Below, one piece after another: positions 1 to 7,495 of a stretch of 17,820 nucleotides of DNA; position 1 is the first letter of the stretch, and each line of letters starts with the position of its first letter. This stretch comes from Clostridia bacterium. Its GTDB lineage: Bacteria; Bacillota_A; Clostridia; Oscillospirales; CAG-272. The notes below the pieces were generated by a model. That model worked only from the letters and a program-made list of their open reading frames with translations, made no database searches and had not been told where the DNA came from. The position numbers and the translations under genes were made by a program. Location of the stretch: positions 1 through 17,820 of the forward strand of contig JAGDAM010000264.1 in NCBI GenBank assembly GCA_017959485.1, given 5' to 3'.

Positions 1-1
1 G

Positions 2-1276
2 GTCTACAGCAGCACGTCTACCACGACCGACAAGGAGATCGAACAGGCGGGGTGCAAAAGCCGCAAAGATTATATCATCATGCGCCAGCAGGCCGCGATC
101 TCGAACTTCCTCGGCTACAGCGAGGAGAAGATCAGCTCAAAGGTCAACGATATCCTTCAGGGAAATCTGCGTGAGATCGTCGCGACGATGACCGTCGTGG
201 ACGGTCTCACCAAGCGCAAGGAATTCGCGGAGAGCGTTATCGAGAACGCCCGTCCCGATCTTGCCAAAATGGGGCTTGAGGTCGTAACCTTCAATATTCA
301 GGACATTCAGGATGCTATCGACGCCTGCGGCGAACGCCACGGAGTAGTCGAGGCGATAGGCGTGCAGCGCGAGATGGAAGTCAAGCGCGACGCCGAAACC
401 GCGAGAGCGGTTGCTCTCCGCGATATCGAAATAGCCAAGGCGAACGCTTCCCGCGAGACCGCGGAGCAGAGAGCCGAGGCCGAGCGCCTTATTGCCGAGG
501 CAAACACCCGGCTTGCTCTCAAGAAGGCGGAACTGAAGGCCCAGGCCGACCGTGCCGCCGCGGACGCCGCCGCCGCCGGACAGATTCAGGAACAGATTCA
601 GGAAAAGGTCCGCCGTCAGGCGGAGGCCGACGTCGCCATCGCGGCTCAGGAGAAGGAAGTCATCCGCGCCGAACGCGAGGCGGAAGTCCAGCAGAGACGC
701 CTTGACGCCGAGGTCCGCAAGAAGGCGGACGCCGACAAATACCAGGCCGAAAAACGCGCAGAAGCCGAGAAGTACGCCGCGGAACAGAGAGCGGCGGCGC
801 TGAAGGTCCAGCGTCAGCTTGAAGCCGAGGCGAGACTCATAGAAGTCCAGCGTGAAGCCGAAGCCAAAAAGGTTTCCGCCGAAGCCGATCTGATTCAGGC
901 GCAGAGACGCGCCGAGGGTATCAGAGCCGTCGGCGAAGCCGAAGCAGCCGCCATTCAGGCAAAGGCGATCGCGGAAGCCGAAGGTATCGACCGCAAGGCG
1001 GAGGCGATGAAGAAATACGGCGAGGCGGCCGTGATCGAGATGGTCATGCAGGCGCTTCCCGAGATCGCCAAGAACGTAGCGTCCCCGCTCGCCAACGTCG
1101 ACAGGATCACGATGTTCGGAGACGGCAACGCCGCAAAGCTTGTATCCGACATAGTTCATTCGACGACCCAGATCACCGACGGCATAACCGAGGGAATGGG
1201 AATCGATCTGAAATCCCTGCTCGCCGGAGTGCTCGGCACCAAAATCGTCGACGCCGCCTCGGATAAGAAGGAATAA
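2..1276 (+). CDS. Flotillin-like SPFH/coiled-coil protein, 5' end cut off
   Basis: The open frame runs in from the left edge, so the true start lies outside the window; 424 codons are visible, with the stop at 1274-1276. An internal ATG at 80 is not the start, because the frame upstream of it stays open and reads as protein. The visible part holds the end of an SPFH (band 7) domain, then a very long heptad-rich stretch dominated by Ala, Glu, Lys and Arg, then a short tail with a run of small hydrophobic residues. This is the flotillin/YqiK arrangement. Flotillins are membrane-associated scaffolds that oligomerise through the coiled coil and mark ordered membrane microdomains. The N-terminal membrane hairpin is not visible. 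The next gene follows after 28 bases, so the two are probably co-transcribed. The family call is firm; the subtype (FloT or FloA) is not. Confidence 0.88.
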   Translation, partial: VYSSTSTTTDKEIEQAGCKSRKDYIIMRQQAAISNFLGYSEEKISSKVNDILQGNLREIVATMTVVDGLTKRKEFAESVIENARPDLAKMGLEVVTFNIQDIQDAIDACGERHGVVEAIGVQREMEVKRDAETARAVALRDIEIAKANASRETAEQRAEAERLIAEANTRLALKKAELKAQADRAAADAAAAGQIQEQIQEKVRRQAEADVAIAAQEKEVIRAEREAEVQQRRLDAEVRKKADADKYQAEKRAEAEKYAAEQRAAALKVQRQLEAEARLIEVQREAEAKKVSAEADLIQAQRRAEGIRAVGEAEAAAIQAKAIAEAEGIDRKAEAMKKYGEAAVIEMVMQALPEIAKNVASPLANVDRITMFGDGNAAKLVSDIVHSTTQITDGITEGMGIDLKSLLAGVLGTKIVDAASDKKE

Positions 1277-1304
1277 AAAGAGCCCGGAGAGGTTAAACTC
1301 CTAT

Positions 1305-2105
1305 ATGAAAAAGAAAGAGATACGGCAGAATCTTGACGAACTGCGGTCCAAAAAGGCATTCCTCTGCGATATGGACGGCGTCATCTACCACGGCAGTCAG
1401 ATTATACCCGGAGTCGTAGAGTTCATCGAATGGTTGAAAAGGGAGAACAAAAAATACCTCTTTCTGACCAACGGTTCGGGAAAATCTCCGCGCGAACTGT
1501 CGGAGAAGCTCGCCAGGATGGGGCTTGATATCACCGAGGACCATTTCTTCACGAGCGCACAGGCGACCGCGTCCTTTCTGGCCGGTCAGTGCCCCGGGGG
1601 AACGGTATACGCGATAGGCGAACCGGGCCTTCTGAACGCGCTCTACGACGCCGGATTCAGCATGAACAGCCACGATCCCGACTACGTCGTGTTCGGAAAG
1701 ACTACCAATCTTAATTATGCCGAGATCGAACGGGCGGTTCTGCTCGTGCAGCGCGGAGCCGCGCTGATCGGAACGAATTCCGACGTGACCGATCCCGGAG
1801 AGAACGGTATCGTTCCCGCCTGCCGCGCGCTGATCGCCCCGATTGAAATGACGACCGGACGCCGGGCGTATTTCATCGGCAAGCCGAATCCGCTAATGAT
1901 GCGTCACGCCCTCAAAAAGCTTGAGGTTTCGCGCAGGGACGCCGCGATAATCGGGGACCGCATGGATACCGACATCATCGCGGGAATCGAAAACGAGATG
2001 GATACCGTACTCGTTCTGTCGGGAGTAAGCACTGCCGAAACCGTAAGCGAGTTTGCCTACCGGCCGAAGTACGTTCTCGAAAACGTCGGTAAGATTGCCG
2101 ACTGA
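1305..2105 (+). CDS. HAD-IIA family sugar-phosphate/nucleotide phosphatase (NagD-like)
   Basis: This 266-residue cytosolic phosphatase has the four HAD motifs in order. Motif I is CDMDGVIYHG, with nucleophile Asp22 and acid/base Asp24. Motif II is TNGSGKSP (Thr55). The lysine of motif III is in IGKPNP (about Lys193). Motif IV is GDRMDTD (about 217-223). The C2-type cap between motifs II and III and the GKPNP signature place it in HAD-IIA, with NagD, AraL-like and p-nitrophenylphosphatase enzymes. The natural substrate cannot be told from sequence. The start is the ATG at 1305, with GGAGAGG at 1286-1292 as ribosome binding site. It lies 28 bases after the flotillin stop, with no terminator between, and a strong terminator follows it. 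Length is normal for the family. No link to the downstream pilus operon is implied. Confidence 0.9.
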   Translation: MKKKEIRQNLDELRSKKAFLCDMDGVIYHGSQIIPGVVEFIEWLKRENKKYLFLTNGSGKSPRELSEKLARMGLDITEDHFFTSAQATASFLAGQCPGGTVYAIGEPGLLNALYDAGFSMNSHDPDYVVFGKTTNLNYAEIERAVLLVQRGAALIGTNSDVTDPGENGIVPACRALIAPIEMTTGRRAYFIGKPNPLMMRHALKKLEVSRRDAAIIGDRMDTDIIAGIENEMDTVLVLSGVSTAETVSEFAYRPKYVLENVGKIAD

Positions 2106-2122
2106 ATAACGCAATACTCAGG

Positions 2123-2171
2123 GCTGTTCGGAAGCCCGGATCGGTGATCCGGGTGACCGGACAGCTTTTTT
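2123..2171 (+). terminator. Strong intrinsic terminator ending the flotillin-HAD unit
   Basis: A nested hairpin is followed by six T. The outer arms are 2123-2131 and 2157-2165 (nine pairs, one of them G-U). The inner arms are 2135-2142 and 2146-2153 (eight perfect pairs, loop GGT). The T-run is 2166-2171. It starts 17 bases after the HAD stop codon, so it separates that unit from the promoter that follows. Confidence 0.92.
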
Positions 2172-2226
2172 ACGCAATGTCGTTAATAATTTGTTAAAAA
2201 AATATTCATTTTTCCGCTAAAAAGCG

Positions 2227-2255
2227 TTGACAATGTTCACAAATGGTGGTATAAT
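2227..2255 (+). promoter_or_regulatory. Consensus housekeeping (SigA/sigma-70) promoter of the kinase-Tad operon
   Basis: A perfect -35 TTGACA (2227-2232) and a perfect -10 TATAAT (2250-2255) are separated by exactly 17 bases. An AT-rich stretch (about 2176-2221) lies just upstream and could act as an UP element. The start of transcription is expected near 2262, giving an untranslated leader of about 110 bases before the first gene at 2372. It is the only consensus promoter I found outside a gene upstream of the 14.6-kb unit. A perfect consensus suggests strong basal transcription, with any control acting later or through an activity-regulated kinase. Confidence 0.9.
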
Positions 2256-2276
2256 ATCGTCAAACAAGGCAAAAAT

Positions 2277-2375
2277 ATGAACAAGGTGTTACAAAAGCAG
2301 CGCGGCGAGGTCAAAAACCGGCACGTAAGCACGAACACCGCTTGCTGCGGTAATTCCGGAGGATTATTGATATGA
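2277..2375 (+). other. Candidate 32-codon leader ORF overlapping the first operon gene
   Basis: An ATG at 2277 opens a 32-codon frame that ends in TGA at 2373-2375, overlapping the ATG of the FHA gene (2372) in the form ATGA. A weak AAGG (2266-2269) sits seven bases upstream, very close to the expected 5' end of the transcript. The predicted peptide is basic and contains an adjacent cysteine pair near its end. It matches no family I know. Its overlap with the next start would allow translational coupling, but an open frame this short is quite likely by chance. Confidence 0.25.
2297..2348 (+). promoter_or_regulatory. Possible stem-loop in the operon leader
   Basis: Bases 2297-2305 can pair with 2338-2341 and 2344-2348, nine pairs with a two-base bulge, enclosing a loop of about 32 bases. 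It lies ten bases before the GGAGGA ribosome binding site at 2358-2363. It has no T-run, so it is not a terminator. It could affect translation of the first gene, but the signal is modest and resembles no known riboswitch. Confidence 0.3.
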
Positions 2376-3277
2376 AGATCGCAAGATGCGAAGCGGGACA
2401 TTTTTTTGACAGCGACAGCTTTTCTGAATGTCCGCACTGTAAAAGAAACGCGCCGGAGAAAAAGGAGAGACGGCCCCGGGAGGTCGCGGCGCGCCCTAAA
2501 AAGAGCGAATGCGGAACGCCGCGGCTTTTCGGAAAAAAGAAAAGCGGCTCTTCAGCCGGAGAAGAATACGAAGTTGAAACCGCGCCGGCTATCAGCGAGA
2601 CCGAACTGGCACGTCTGTTCGGCGAGGCGCCCGCGGCGCAGGCACCGAAAATTCACAAAGCCGTGAAACCTGAGCCTGAACCGTCTCCCGAAAAAGAAGA
2701 TGAGCTTCCGCGGGATGAAAACTGTCCCGAGGATTCGTCCCCGTCCGTGCAGACGACGGGCGGGGAAACCGGAGAAGACGGGCAACTCCGTCAGGTTCCG
2801 GGAAGGGCTCCGGCTGCGGAAGCCGAAGGGCCCTTCGACGGTGAAGCGGAGGCGGTGATGTCCTTTCCCGAAACGGTGGGAGCTTATACCGTCTTCGCCC
2901 CGTCGTCAGGGCGGACAGACCTGCCTGTCGGCTGGCTCGTATGCGTCGGGGGGGACGGCCGGGGAAAGGTTTATTCGGTCAGATCCGGAGGAAATTCAAT
3001 CGGCAGAACTACCGGAAATGATATAGTTATAAACGACGACCGGGTTTCGAGGGAGAAACACGCGCGGGTTGTTTACGAACCGCGAAACCGGGTTTTCTAT
3101 ATTGAGGCGGGAGAGCGCAGCGGTCTCACTTATCTCAACGGTGAGCATATCCTGCACCACGCGACGCTTACCGCCTACGACAGAATAGAAATAGGAGGTG
3201 GTGTCTATCTTTTCCTGCCTTTGTGCGGTGAACACTTCAGCTGGGACGATCATCCGATTCGGGATACCGAGGCATAA
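2372..3277 (+). CDS. Zinc-ribbon FHA-domain protein (phosphothreonine reader)
   Basis: This 301-residue protein is predicted to be soluble. The N-terminus carries a short Cys/His cluster (Cys6, His10, Cys20, Cys23) of the kind seen as C-x(3)-GH ... CPxC at the start of many Bacillota FHA proteins; it probably binds zinc. Residues 30-195 are low-complexity, rich in Pro, Glu, Ser and Thr, and probably disordered. The FHA domain spans about 197-292 with its signature residues: Gly211-Arg212, NDIVIND, Ser226, His230 and Asn256-Gly257. FHA domains bind phosphothreonine peptides. The adjacent gene is a Ser/Thr kinase, so this protein is a likely substrate or adaptor of it. The ATG at 2372 is preceded by GGAGGA (2358-2363). 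It is the first gene of the operon, and the kinase follows after 26 bases. Confidence 0.85.
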   Translation: MKIARCEAGHFFDSDSFSECPHCKRNAPEKKERRPREVAARPKKSECGTPRLFGKKKSGSSAGEEYEVETAPAISETELARLFGEAPAAQAPKIHKAVKPEPEPSPEKEDELPRDENCPEDSSPSVQTTGGETGEDGQLRQVPGRAPAAEAEGPFDGEAEAVMSFPETVGAYTVFAPSSGRTDLPVGWLVCVGGDGRGKVYSVRSGGNSIGRTTGNDIVINDDRVSREKHARVVYEPRNRVFYIEAGERSGLTYLNGEHILHHATLTAYDRIEIGGGVYLFLPLCGEHFSWDDHPIRDTEA

Positions 3278-3303
3278 TAAGGTTTCCGGAGGACCAGAAA
3301 ACA

Positions 3304-5286
3304 GTGAAAAGATGTTTTAACTGCTTTGGGGAATACGCCGACGTCTTCGGGATTTGTCCGTTTTGCGGAAACTCCGCGGGCTGTCAGGAAGCGGAAGGGA
3401 AAGCTCTGAAGCCGGGCGTTATGCTCAGACAAAGGTATTTCATCGGCAAAACGGCGGGCTCGGGCGGGTTTGGTATAACCTACCGTGCCTGGGACGAAGT
3501 CCTGTCAAGGAAGGCGGCTGTCAAGGAGTTCTTCCCGCACCGGATCGCGGATCGCGACCCGGACGGGGAACGTATCCTCGTCGCCGGGCCCGCCGAAACC
3601 GATTTTGAACGTGGTAAAAACAGGTTTCTGAACGAGGCGAGGATCCTGTCCGGCATCAGAGAAACCGGACAGATCCCGCGCGTATCGGACTATTTTGAAG
3701 AAAACGGAACCGCGTACATCGTGATGGAGATGCTGGAGGGGAGGACGCTGTCTTCCTATCTGGGAAGCCCCGGACGCCGGGTATCGCCGGATTTCGCGAT
3801 ATTCACTGTGTGCGAGTGTGCGGCCGCGGTGTCCGTCCTTCACAGAAAAGGGTTCGTTCACGGGGATATAGCCCCCGATAACGTATTCGTGTCCGCCGAC
3901 GGAAGCGGCACTGTAATCAAACTGATAGATTTCGGGGCGGCAAGACCGTCGGGGCAGAGAATTTCCGAACGCGAGGTCGTGTACAAACCGGGTTTTTCTC
4001 CTCCGGAAAAATACCGGGCGGGGAAAGCATTGAAGCAGAGCGACGTTTACTCTCTTGCCGCGACTCTCTATCTTCTGCTTACCGGGGTTTTGCCGGTACC
4101 TGCGGATAAAAGGGCGGCCGGAGAAAGGCTGCCGGCTCCTTCCGAACTTGTGAAAGGTATCAGCCCGAGACTTTCCGGGCTGATAACCGAAGCAATGTCG
4201 GAGGATCCCGCGAAAAGGCCGCGCGACGCGGATGCCTTTGTCACGGGGTTGAAGCGCGCCGTCGGAAAAAAGAAGCTGCCCAAAACCGAAAAGAACACGG
4301 TCCCGGATCACGCTTTCGACGAGAATCCCCCCGAGGATCCTATGCTGCTTTACGATCTCGCGGTCCGTGGGGACGCCGTGGGAACCACTCATCCGATACC
4401 CGAGCGTCTTCTGCCGGGAACTATGATCGACGACAGATACTCGGTCGGGCTGGAATTCAGAAGAGCGGGCGTGTGCGCCGTATATTCCGGTGTGGATATG
4501 CTGCTCGATACCGAGATAAGAATATACGAATACTTTCCGGAGGAATTCTGCCGGAGAGACGTTGACGGCGTAAACGTCAAAGTCACCGATACTATAGGAA
4601 GATTTTCCGACGGGCTGGACGCTTTCCTCCGGGAAGCCGTTTTGCTGACACGGGACAGCGGCGCTCCGAGGCGGGGAACCGAATACTTTACCGGTATGGT
4701 TAAGGCCGGCGGCACCGGATATCTGATTACGGAAGACAGAGGGGAGATCCCGCTGAGGAAATATCTCTGCTACCTTCGCCGCGGCCCCTTCGGCAGGCGG
4801 GGGACCGTTGCTCCCCGCGAGCTTGACCGCATGCTGGGCGACCTGCTTTCCGGAATTGACGACGAGGCGGAAGAGGGAGTCAGTTTCGGAGCGATTTCTC
4901 CCGACTCGGTTCTCGTTGGGAGGGACGGCAGGGCGATTCTTCGCTTTCCCGCCCGGGTGTTCTATCCCGGCTTTAAAATCGACGGAAGGAAGTTCGGCTT
5001 TTACTGCAAAGGATATACGGCTCCGGAACTGCGGGACGCCGCTCCGGATACTCCCGAGTCGGACGTCTACTCCCTTGCGGCGGTTATTTGCCGTATGATT
5101 ACCGGCGAACGTCCGCCCGACGGAAAGGACAGGACGGCCGCCGCCGCGGGAAGGTACACGGATCCTCTCCTGACCTATCTCGGAAAACACAGGGTCCCGG
5201 ACAATCTTGCGGAGCGGATAATCAGGGCAATGAATCTCTCGCCCGGGGCGCGCGGAAGAGCGCGGGACCTGCTCGGAAAAGGATAA
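3304..5286 (+). CDS. Zinc-ribbon Ser/Thr kinase fused to a C-terminal pseudokinase domain
   Basis: This 660-residue protein starts at GTG (3304), chosen because GGAGGA (3288-3293) lies ten bases upstream and the frame includes a zinc ribbon (Cys4, Cys7, Cys18, Cys21). The first kinase domain (about 43-320) looks active: a glycine loop at 52-57, Lys74 in AVKEFFP, alpha-C Glu111, catalytic HGDIAPDN with Asp188 and Asn193, DFG Asp209, SPPEKY and SDVYSL. A linker (about 321-368) follows. A second kinase-like domain (about 369-660) aligns without gaps to the first over residues 35-88 (offset 334), yet Lys74 corresponds to Tyr408, Asp188 to Ala530, Asn193 to Ser535 and DFG to RFP. Glu444, TAPEL and SDVYSL are kept. 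It has no obvious membrane helix and so is probably cytosolic. Its likely targets are the FHA proteins and Tad components of the same operon; this is inferred from position. Confidence 0.9.
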   Translation: MKRCFNCFGEYADVFGICPFCGNSAGCQEAEGKALKPGVMLRQRYFIGKTAGSGGFGITYRAWDEVLSRKAAVKEFFPHRIADRDPDGERILVAGPAETDFERGKNRFLNEARILSGIRETGQIPRVSDYFEENGTAYIVMEMLEGRTLSSYLGSPGRRVSPDFAIFTVCECAAAVSVLHRKGFVHGDIAPDNVFVSADGSGTVIKLIDFGAARPSGQRISEREVVYKPGFSPPEKYRAGKALKQSDVYSLAATLYLLLTGVLPVPADKRAAGERLPAPSELVKGISPRLSGLITEAMSEDPAKRPRDADAFVTGLKRAVGKKKLPKTEKNTVPDHAFDENPPEDPMLLYDLAVRGDAVGTTHPIPERLLPGTMIDDRYSVGLEFRRAGVCAVYSGVDMLLDTEIRIYEYFPEEFCRRDVDGVNVKVTDTIGRFSDGLDAFLREAVLLTRDSGAPRRGTEYFTGMVKAGGTGYLITEDRGEIPLRKYLCYLRRGPFGRRGTVAPRELDRMLGDLLSGIDDEAEEGVSFGAISPDSVLVGRDGRAILRFPARVFYPGFKIDGRKFGFYCKGYTAPELRDAAPDTPESDVYSLAAVICRMITGERPPDGKDRTAAAAGRYTDPLLTYLGKHRVPDNLAERIIRAMNLSPGARGRARDLLGKG

Positions 5287-5298
5287 CGAACCTGCCGG

Positions 5299-6258
5299 AT
5301 GAACGTAAACGTAATCAGCGAAGACCGCGAGTTTTTCGAACGGCTGTCACTTGCCATAGCCGTTTCGGGAATAGGAGTGACCCTGCTTGCTCCGGGAACT
5401 TCCGCGCCGGAGGGACTGACCCTCTGGGACGCGGAATCTTTGGGCGATCCGCCGGAAGGGTGTGTTCACGACGGAAGGTTTTGCGGAACCGAAAGCGAAT
5501 CCAGGGATGAAATATACAAATACGGGACTTTGAAAGAGATTACCGAAGCGATCAGGCGGATGGGAAAGAGAGCCGCGCGTCGCGGCGGATGCCGCTGCGT
5601 ACTGTTTTTTTCCTTCGCCGGCGGATCCGGCGCGACGACCTGCGCGTCGGGGTTTGCAGCCGCAGCCGCAGCGGCGGGAGAAGAAGTTCTGCTGATAAAC
5701 GCGGAATCCTGCTCTCCCGGACGGGACGACGCCGAGGGGACGGAAGAAACCTTTTCGGATCTCATATTTGCCCTGTCCCGGGGCATCGCCGGGGACTTGT
5801 CGCGTTTCGCGGTACGCGGTGACGACGGAGTTTTCCGCTTTCCCGCTCCTCTTTGTGAGCGCGACCGTGTGCTGTTCGACGCGGAAATGCTTGACGGGAT
5901 AATCGGCGGAGCCGGATCTGGCGGCAGGTTTTCACTGACCGTGATCGACGCGTCCTTCTCCTTTGCCGGGCTTTGCGGCAGGGCGATTGAAAGATGCGGG
6001 GAGATATTCGCCGTTTCCGGAACAGGAGTGACGGCCCTCCGAAAACTGAAATCCGGCCTTTCCGCGCTGGACGCGCAGGCACGGGCCAAAATCCGAGTCG
6101 TATTAAACCGGGTCGCGGAAGTGAACGAAGCCGCCGTCCCGGAGGACGTCGTACCCGTCCTTTCGATGCCCGATTTCGGGCGGACCGACCCGGAAGCCGC
6201 AGCAGAAGGAGCGGCCGCCGTTTTTTCAAAAGCGATGAGGGACTGTTTCTTTATATGA
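5299..6258 (+). CDS. tadZ: TadZ/CpaE-like deviant Walker ATPase, pilus localisation factor
   Basis: This 319-residue protein has an N-terminal segment (about 1-80) that looks like a degraded receiver domain, followed by a ParA/MinD-type ATPase domain. The deviant Walker A is in FSFAGGSGATT (residues 104-114). Walker B is probably TVIDASF (about 214-220). In Tad systems TadZ/CpaE places the pilus machinery, often at a pole. The usual MinD-family lysines of the P-loop are absent here: Ala107 and Ala112 stand in their places. This is compatible with TadZ-type divergence but may mean weak or no ATP hydrolysis. The ATG at 5299 comes 12 bases after the kinase stop and has only a weak ribosome binding site, so translation is probably coupled. 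Its stop overlaps the tadA start (ATGA, 6255-6258). The position directly before tadA supports the call. Confidence 0.82.
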   Translation: MNVNVISEDREFFERLSLAIAVSGIGVTLLAPGTSAPEGLTLWDAESLGDPPEGCVHDGRFCGTESESRDEIYKYGTLKEITEAIRRMGKRAARRGGCRCVLFFSFAGGSGATTCASGFAAAAAAAGEEVLLINAESCSPGRDDAEGTEETFSDLIFALSRGIAGDLSRFAVRGDDGVFRFPAPLCERDRVLFDAEMLDGIIGGAGSGGRFSLTVIDASFSFAGLCGRAIERCGEIFAVSGTGVTALRKLKSGLSALDAQARAKIRVVLNRVAEVNEAAVPEDVVPVLSMPDFGRTDPEAAAEGAAAVFSKAMRDCFFI

Positions 6259-7490
6259 CGGCGGAAAAGAACGAATATTTAAGGACCGTCTCGGAAACGA
6301 TCAGGCGCGAGGTCTGCGCCGACGACCGGCTGTCGTCTCTTCCCGACAGCGAATTCGAGATTTACGTCTGGAAGAGACTTAACGAAGAAAAGTACTGCCG
6401 CGAGTGGACGATAGAGGAGAAAATCGAGGCCTCCGGAAGAATATTCAGCGGCATGAGAGGGCTTGACGTTCTCGACGGGATAATGTCGGACCGCAGCGTG
6501 ACCGAGATAATGGTCAACGGTCCCGACTGTATATTCGCCGAGAGAGAAGGCAGGGTGTTTCGGTTAGCCGCCGCCTTCGAGAGCGAAAAAAAGCTCGAGG
6601 ACGTCATTCAGAGAATCGTAGGGCCGGCCGGAAGAGAGGTCAACAGGGCAAACCCGATAGTTGATACCCGACTTCCGGACGGTTCGCGGGTAAGCGTAGT
6701 GCTTCCGCCGGTGTCTCTTAACGGCCCGCAGATGACTATAAGACGGTTTCCCGAAAAGCCGATGACTTTCCCTCGGCTCATAGAACTCGGGACCGTAACC
6801 GAGGAGATTGCGGACAGTCTGCGGCTGCTCGTCAGCGCCGGGTACAACGTCTTTATCAGCGGCGGAACGGGATCCGGAAAAACCAGCTTTCTCAACGCGC
6901 TGTCCGATTTTATTCCTCCGAATGAAAGGATAGTGACGATCGAGGATTCCGCCGAACTCAAGCTGTCAAGGCTTGAAAACGTAGTTCGCCTCGAGACGAG
7001 GAATCCGAACAGCGCGGGTGTCGGCGGGATCGGGATAAGAACCCTGATACGCGCGTCTCTGAGAATGCGCCCGGAAAGAATAATCGTAGGCGAAGTACGC
7101 GGTCCCGAGGCGCTCGATATGCTTCAGGCGATGAATACCGGTCACGACGGATCGATCTCGACCGGACACGCGAATTCTTCCTCCGATATGCTTACCCGAC
7201 TCGAAACGATGGTTCTCGAGGCGTCGCCCGGACTTCCGCTCGACGCGGTCAGGTCTCAGATTGCTTCGGCGATAGACGTTATAGTACATCTGTCCCGGAT
7301 GCGCGACGGATCGCGACGCATGATCGAAATGTCCGAGATCGACGGGGTTGAAGACGGAAAGATAAAGCTTAACGTGCTTTACAGATATGTCGGAGACGAG
7401 GAGGGAGGAGAAGGGAGATTCGAGCGGCTGCCCAATCCGCTTCATTCGACCCTTAAGCTTGAAAGAAAGGGTATAAAGGAAAGGTTCTGA
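6255..7490 (+). CDS. tadA: TadA/CpaF-family secretion motor ATPase
   Basis: This 411-residue ATPase starts at the ATG at 6255, which overlaps the tadZ stop. An upstream extension of the same frame to 5994 runs inside tadZ and is rejected. The N-terminal domain (about 1-175) contains the TEIMVNGP motif of CpaF proteins. The RecA-like core has Walker A GGTGSGKT (203-210), an aspartate box around IEDSAEL (229-235), Walker B IIVGEVRG with Glu280, and the histidine box TGHDGSISTGHA (295-306). TadA forms a hexamer on the cytoplasmic face of the membrane and powers pilus assembly (in some systems retraction too) through TadB and TadC. Every catalytic element is present, so the enzyme should be active. 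Length is typical for monoderm versions. The next gene follows after five bases. Confidence 0.96.
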   Translation: MTAEKNEYLRTVSETIRREVCADDRLSSLPDSEFEIYVWKRLNEEKYCREWTIEEKIEASGRIFSGMRGLDVLDGIMSDRSVTEIMVNGPDCIFAEREGRVFRLAAAFESEKKLEDVIQRIVGPAGREVNRANPIVDTRLPDGSRVSVVLPPVSLNGPQMTIRRFPEKPMTFPRLIELGTVTEEIADSLRLLVSAGYNVFISGGTGSGKTSFLNALSDFIPPNERIVTIEDSAELKLSRLENVVRLETRNPNSAGVGGIGIRTLIRASLRMRPERIIVGEVRGPEALDMLQAMNTGHDGSISTGHANSSSDMLTRLETMVLEASPGLPLDAVRSQIASAIDVIVHLSRMRDGSRRMIEMSEIDGVEDGKIKLNVLYRYVGDEEGGEGRFERLPNPLHSTLKLERKGIKERF

Positions 7491-7495
7491 GGGGA

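Noticed and set aside
420..1010. Short internal repeats in the flotillin gene
   Set aside because: They follow from the heptad coiled coil rich in Ala, Glu, Arg and Lys, not from a DNA-level repeat.
137..1159. Open frame of 340 codons on the - strand opposite the flotillin gene
   Set aside because: The repetitive Ala/Glu/Lys codons of flotillin yield stop-free Leu/Gly/Phe-rich antisense; there is no family likeness.
3505..5190. Long open frame on the - strand (561 codons) opposite the kinase gene
   Set aside because: It lies wholly inside the kinase gene, shows no domain motif, is rich in Arg, Pro and Gly, and is the usual antisense shadow in GC-rich DNA.
5994..6254. N-terminal extension of TadA into tadZ
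   Set aside because: The extension is Arg-rich and overlaps tadZ in another frame; the ATG at 6255 gives the normal TadA N-terminus and an ATGA overlap.
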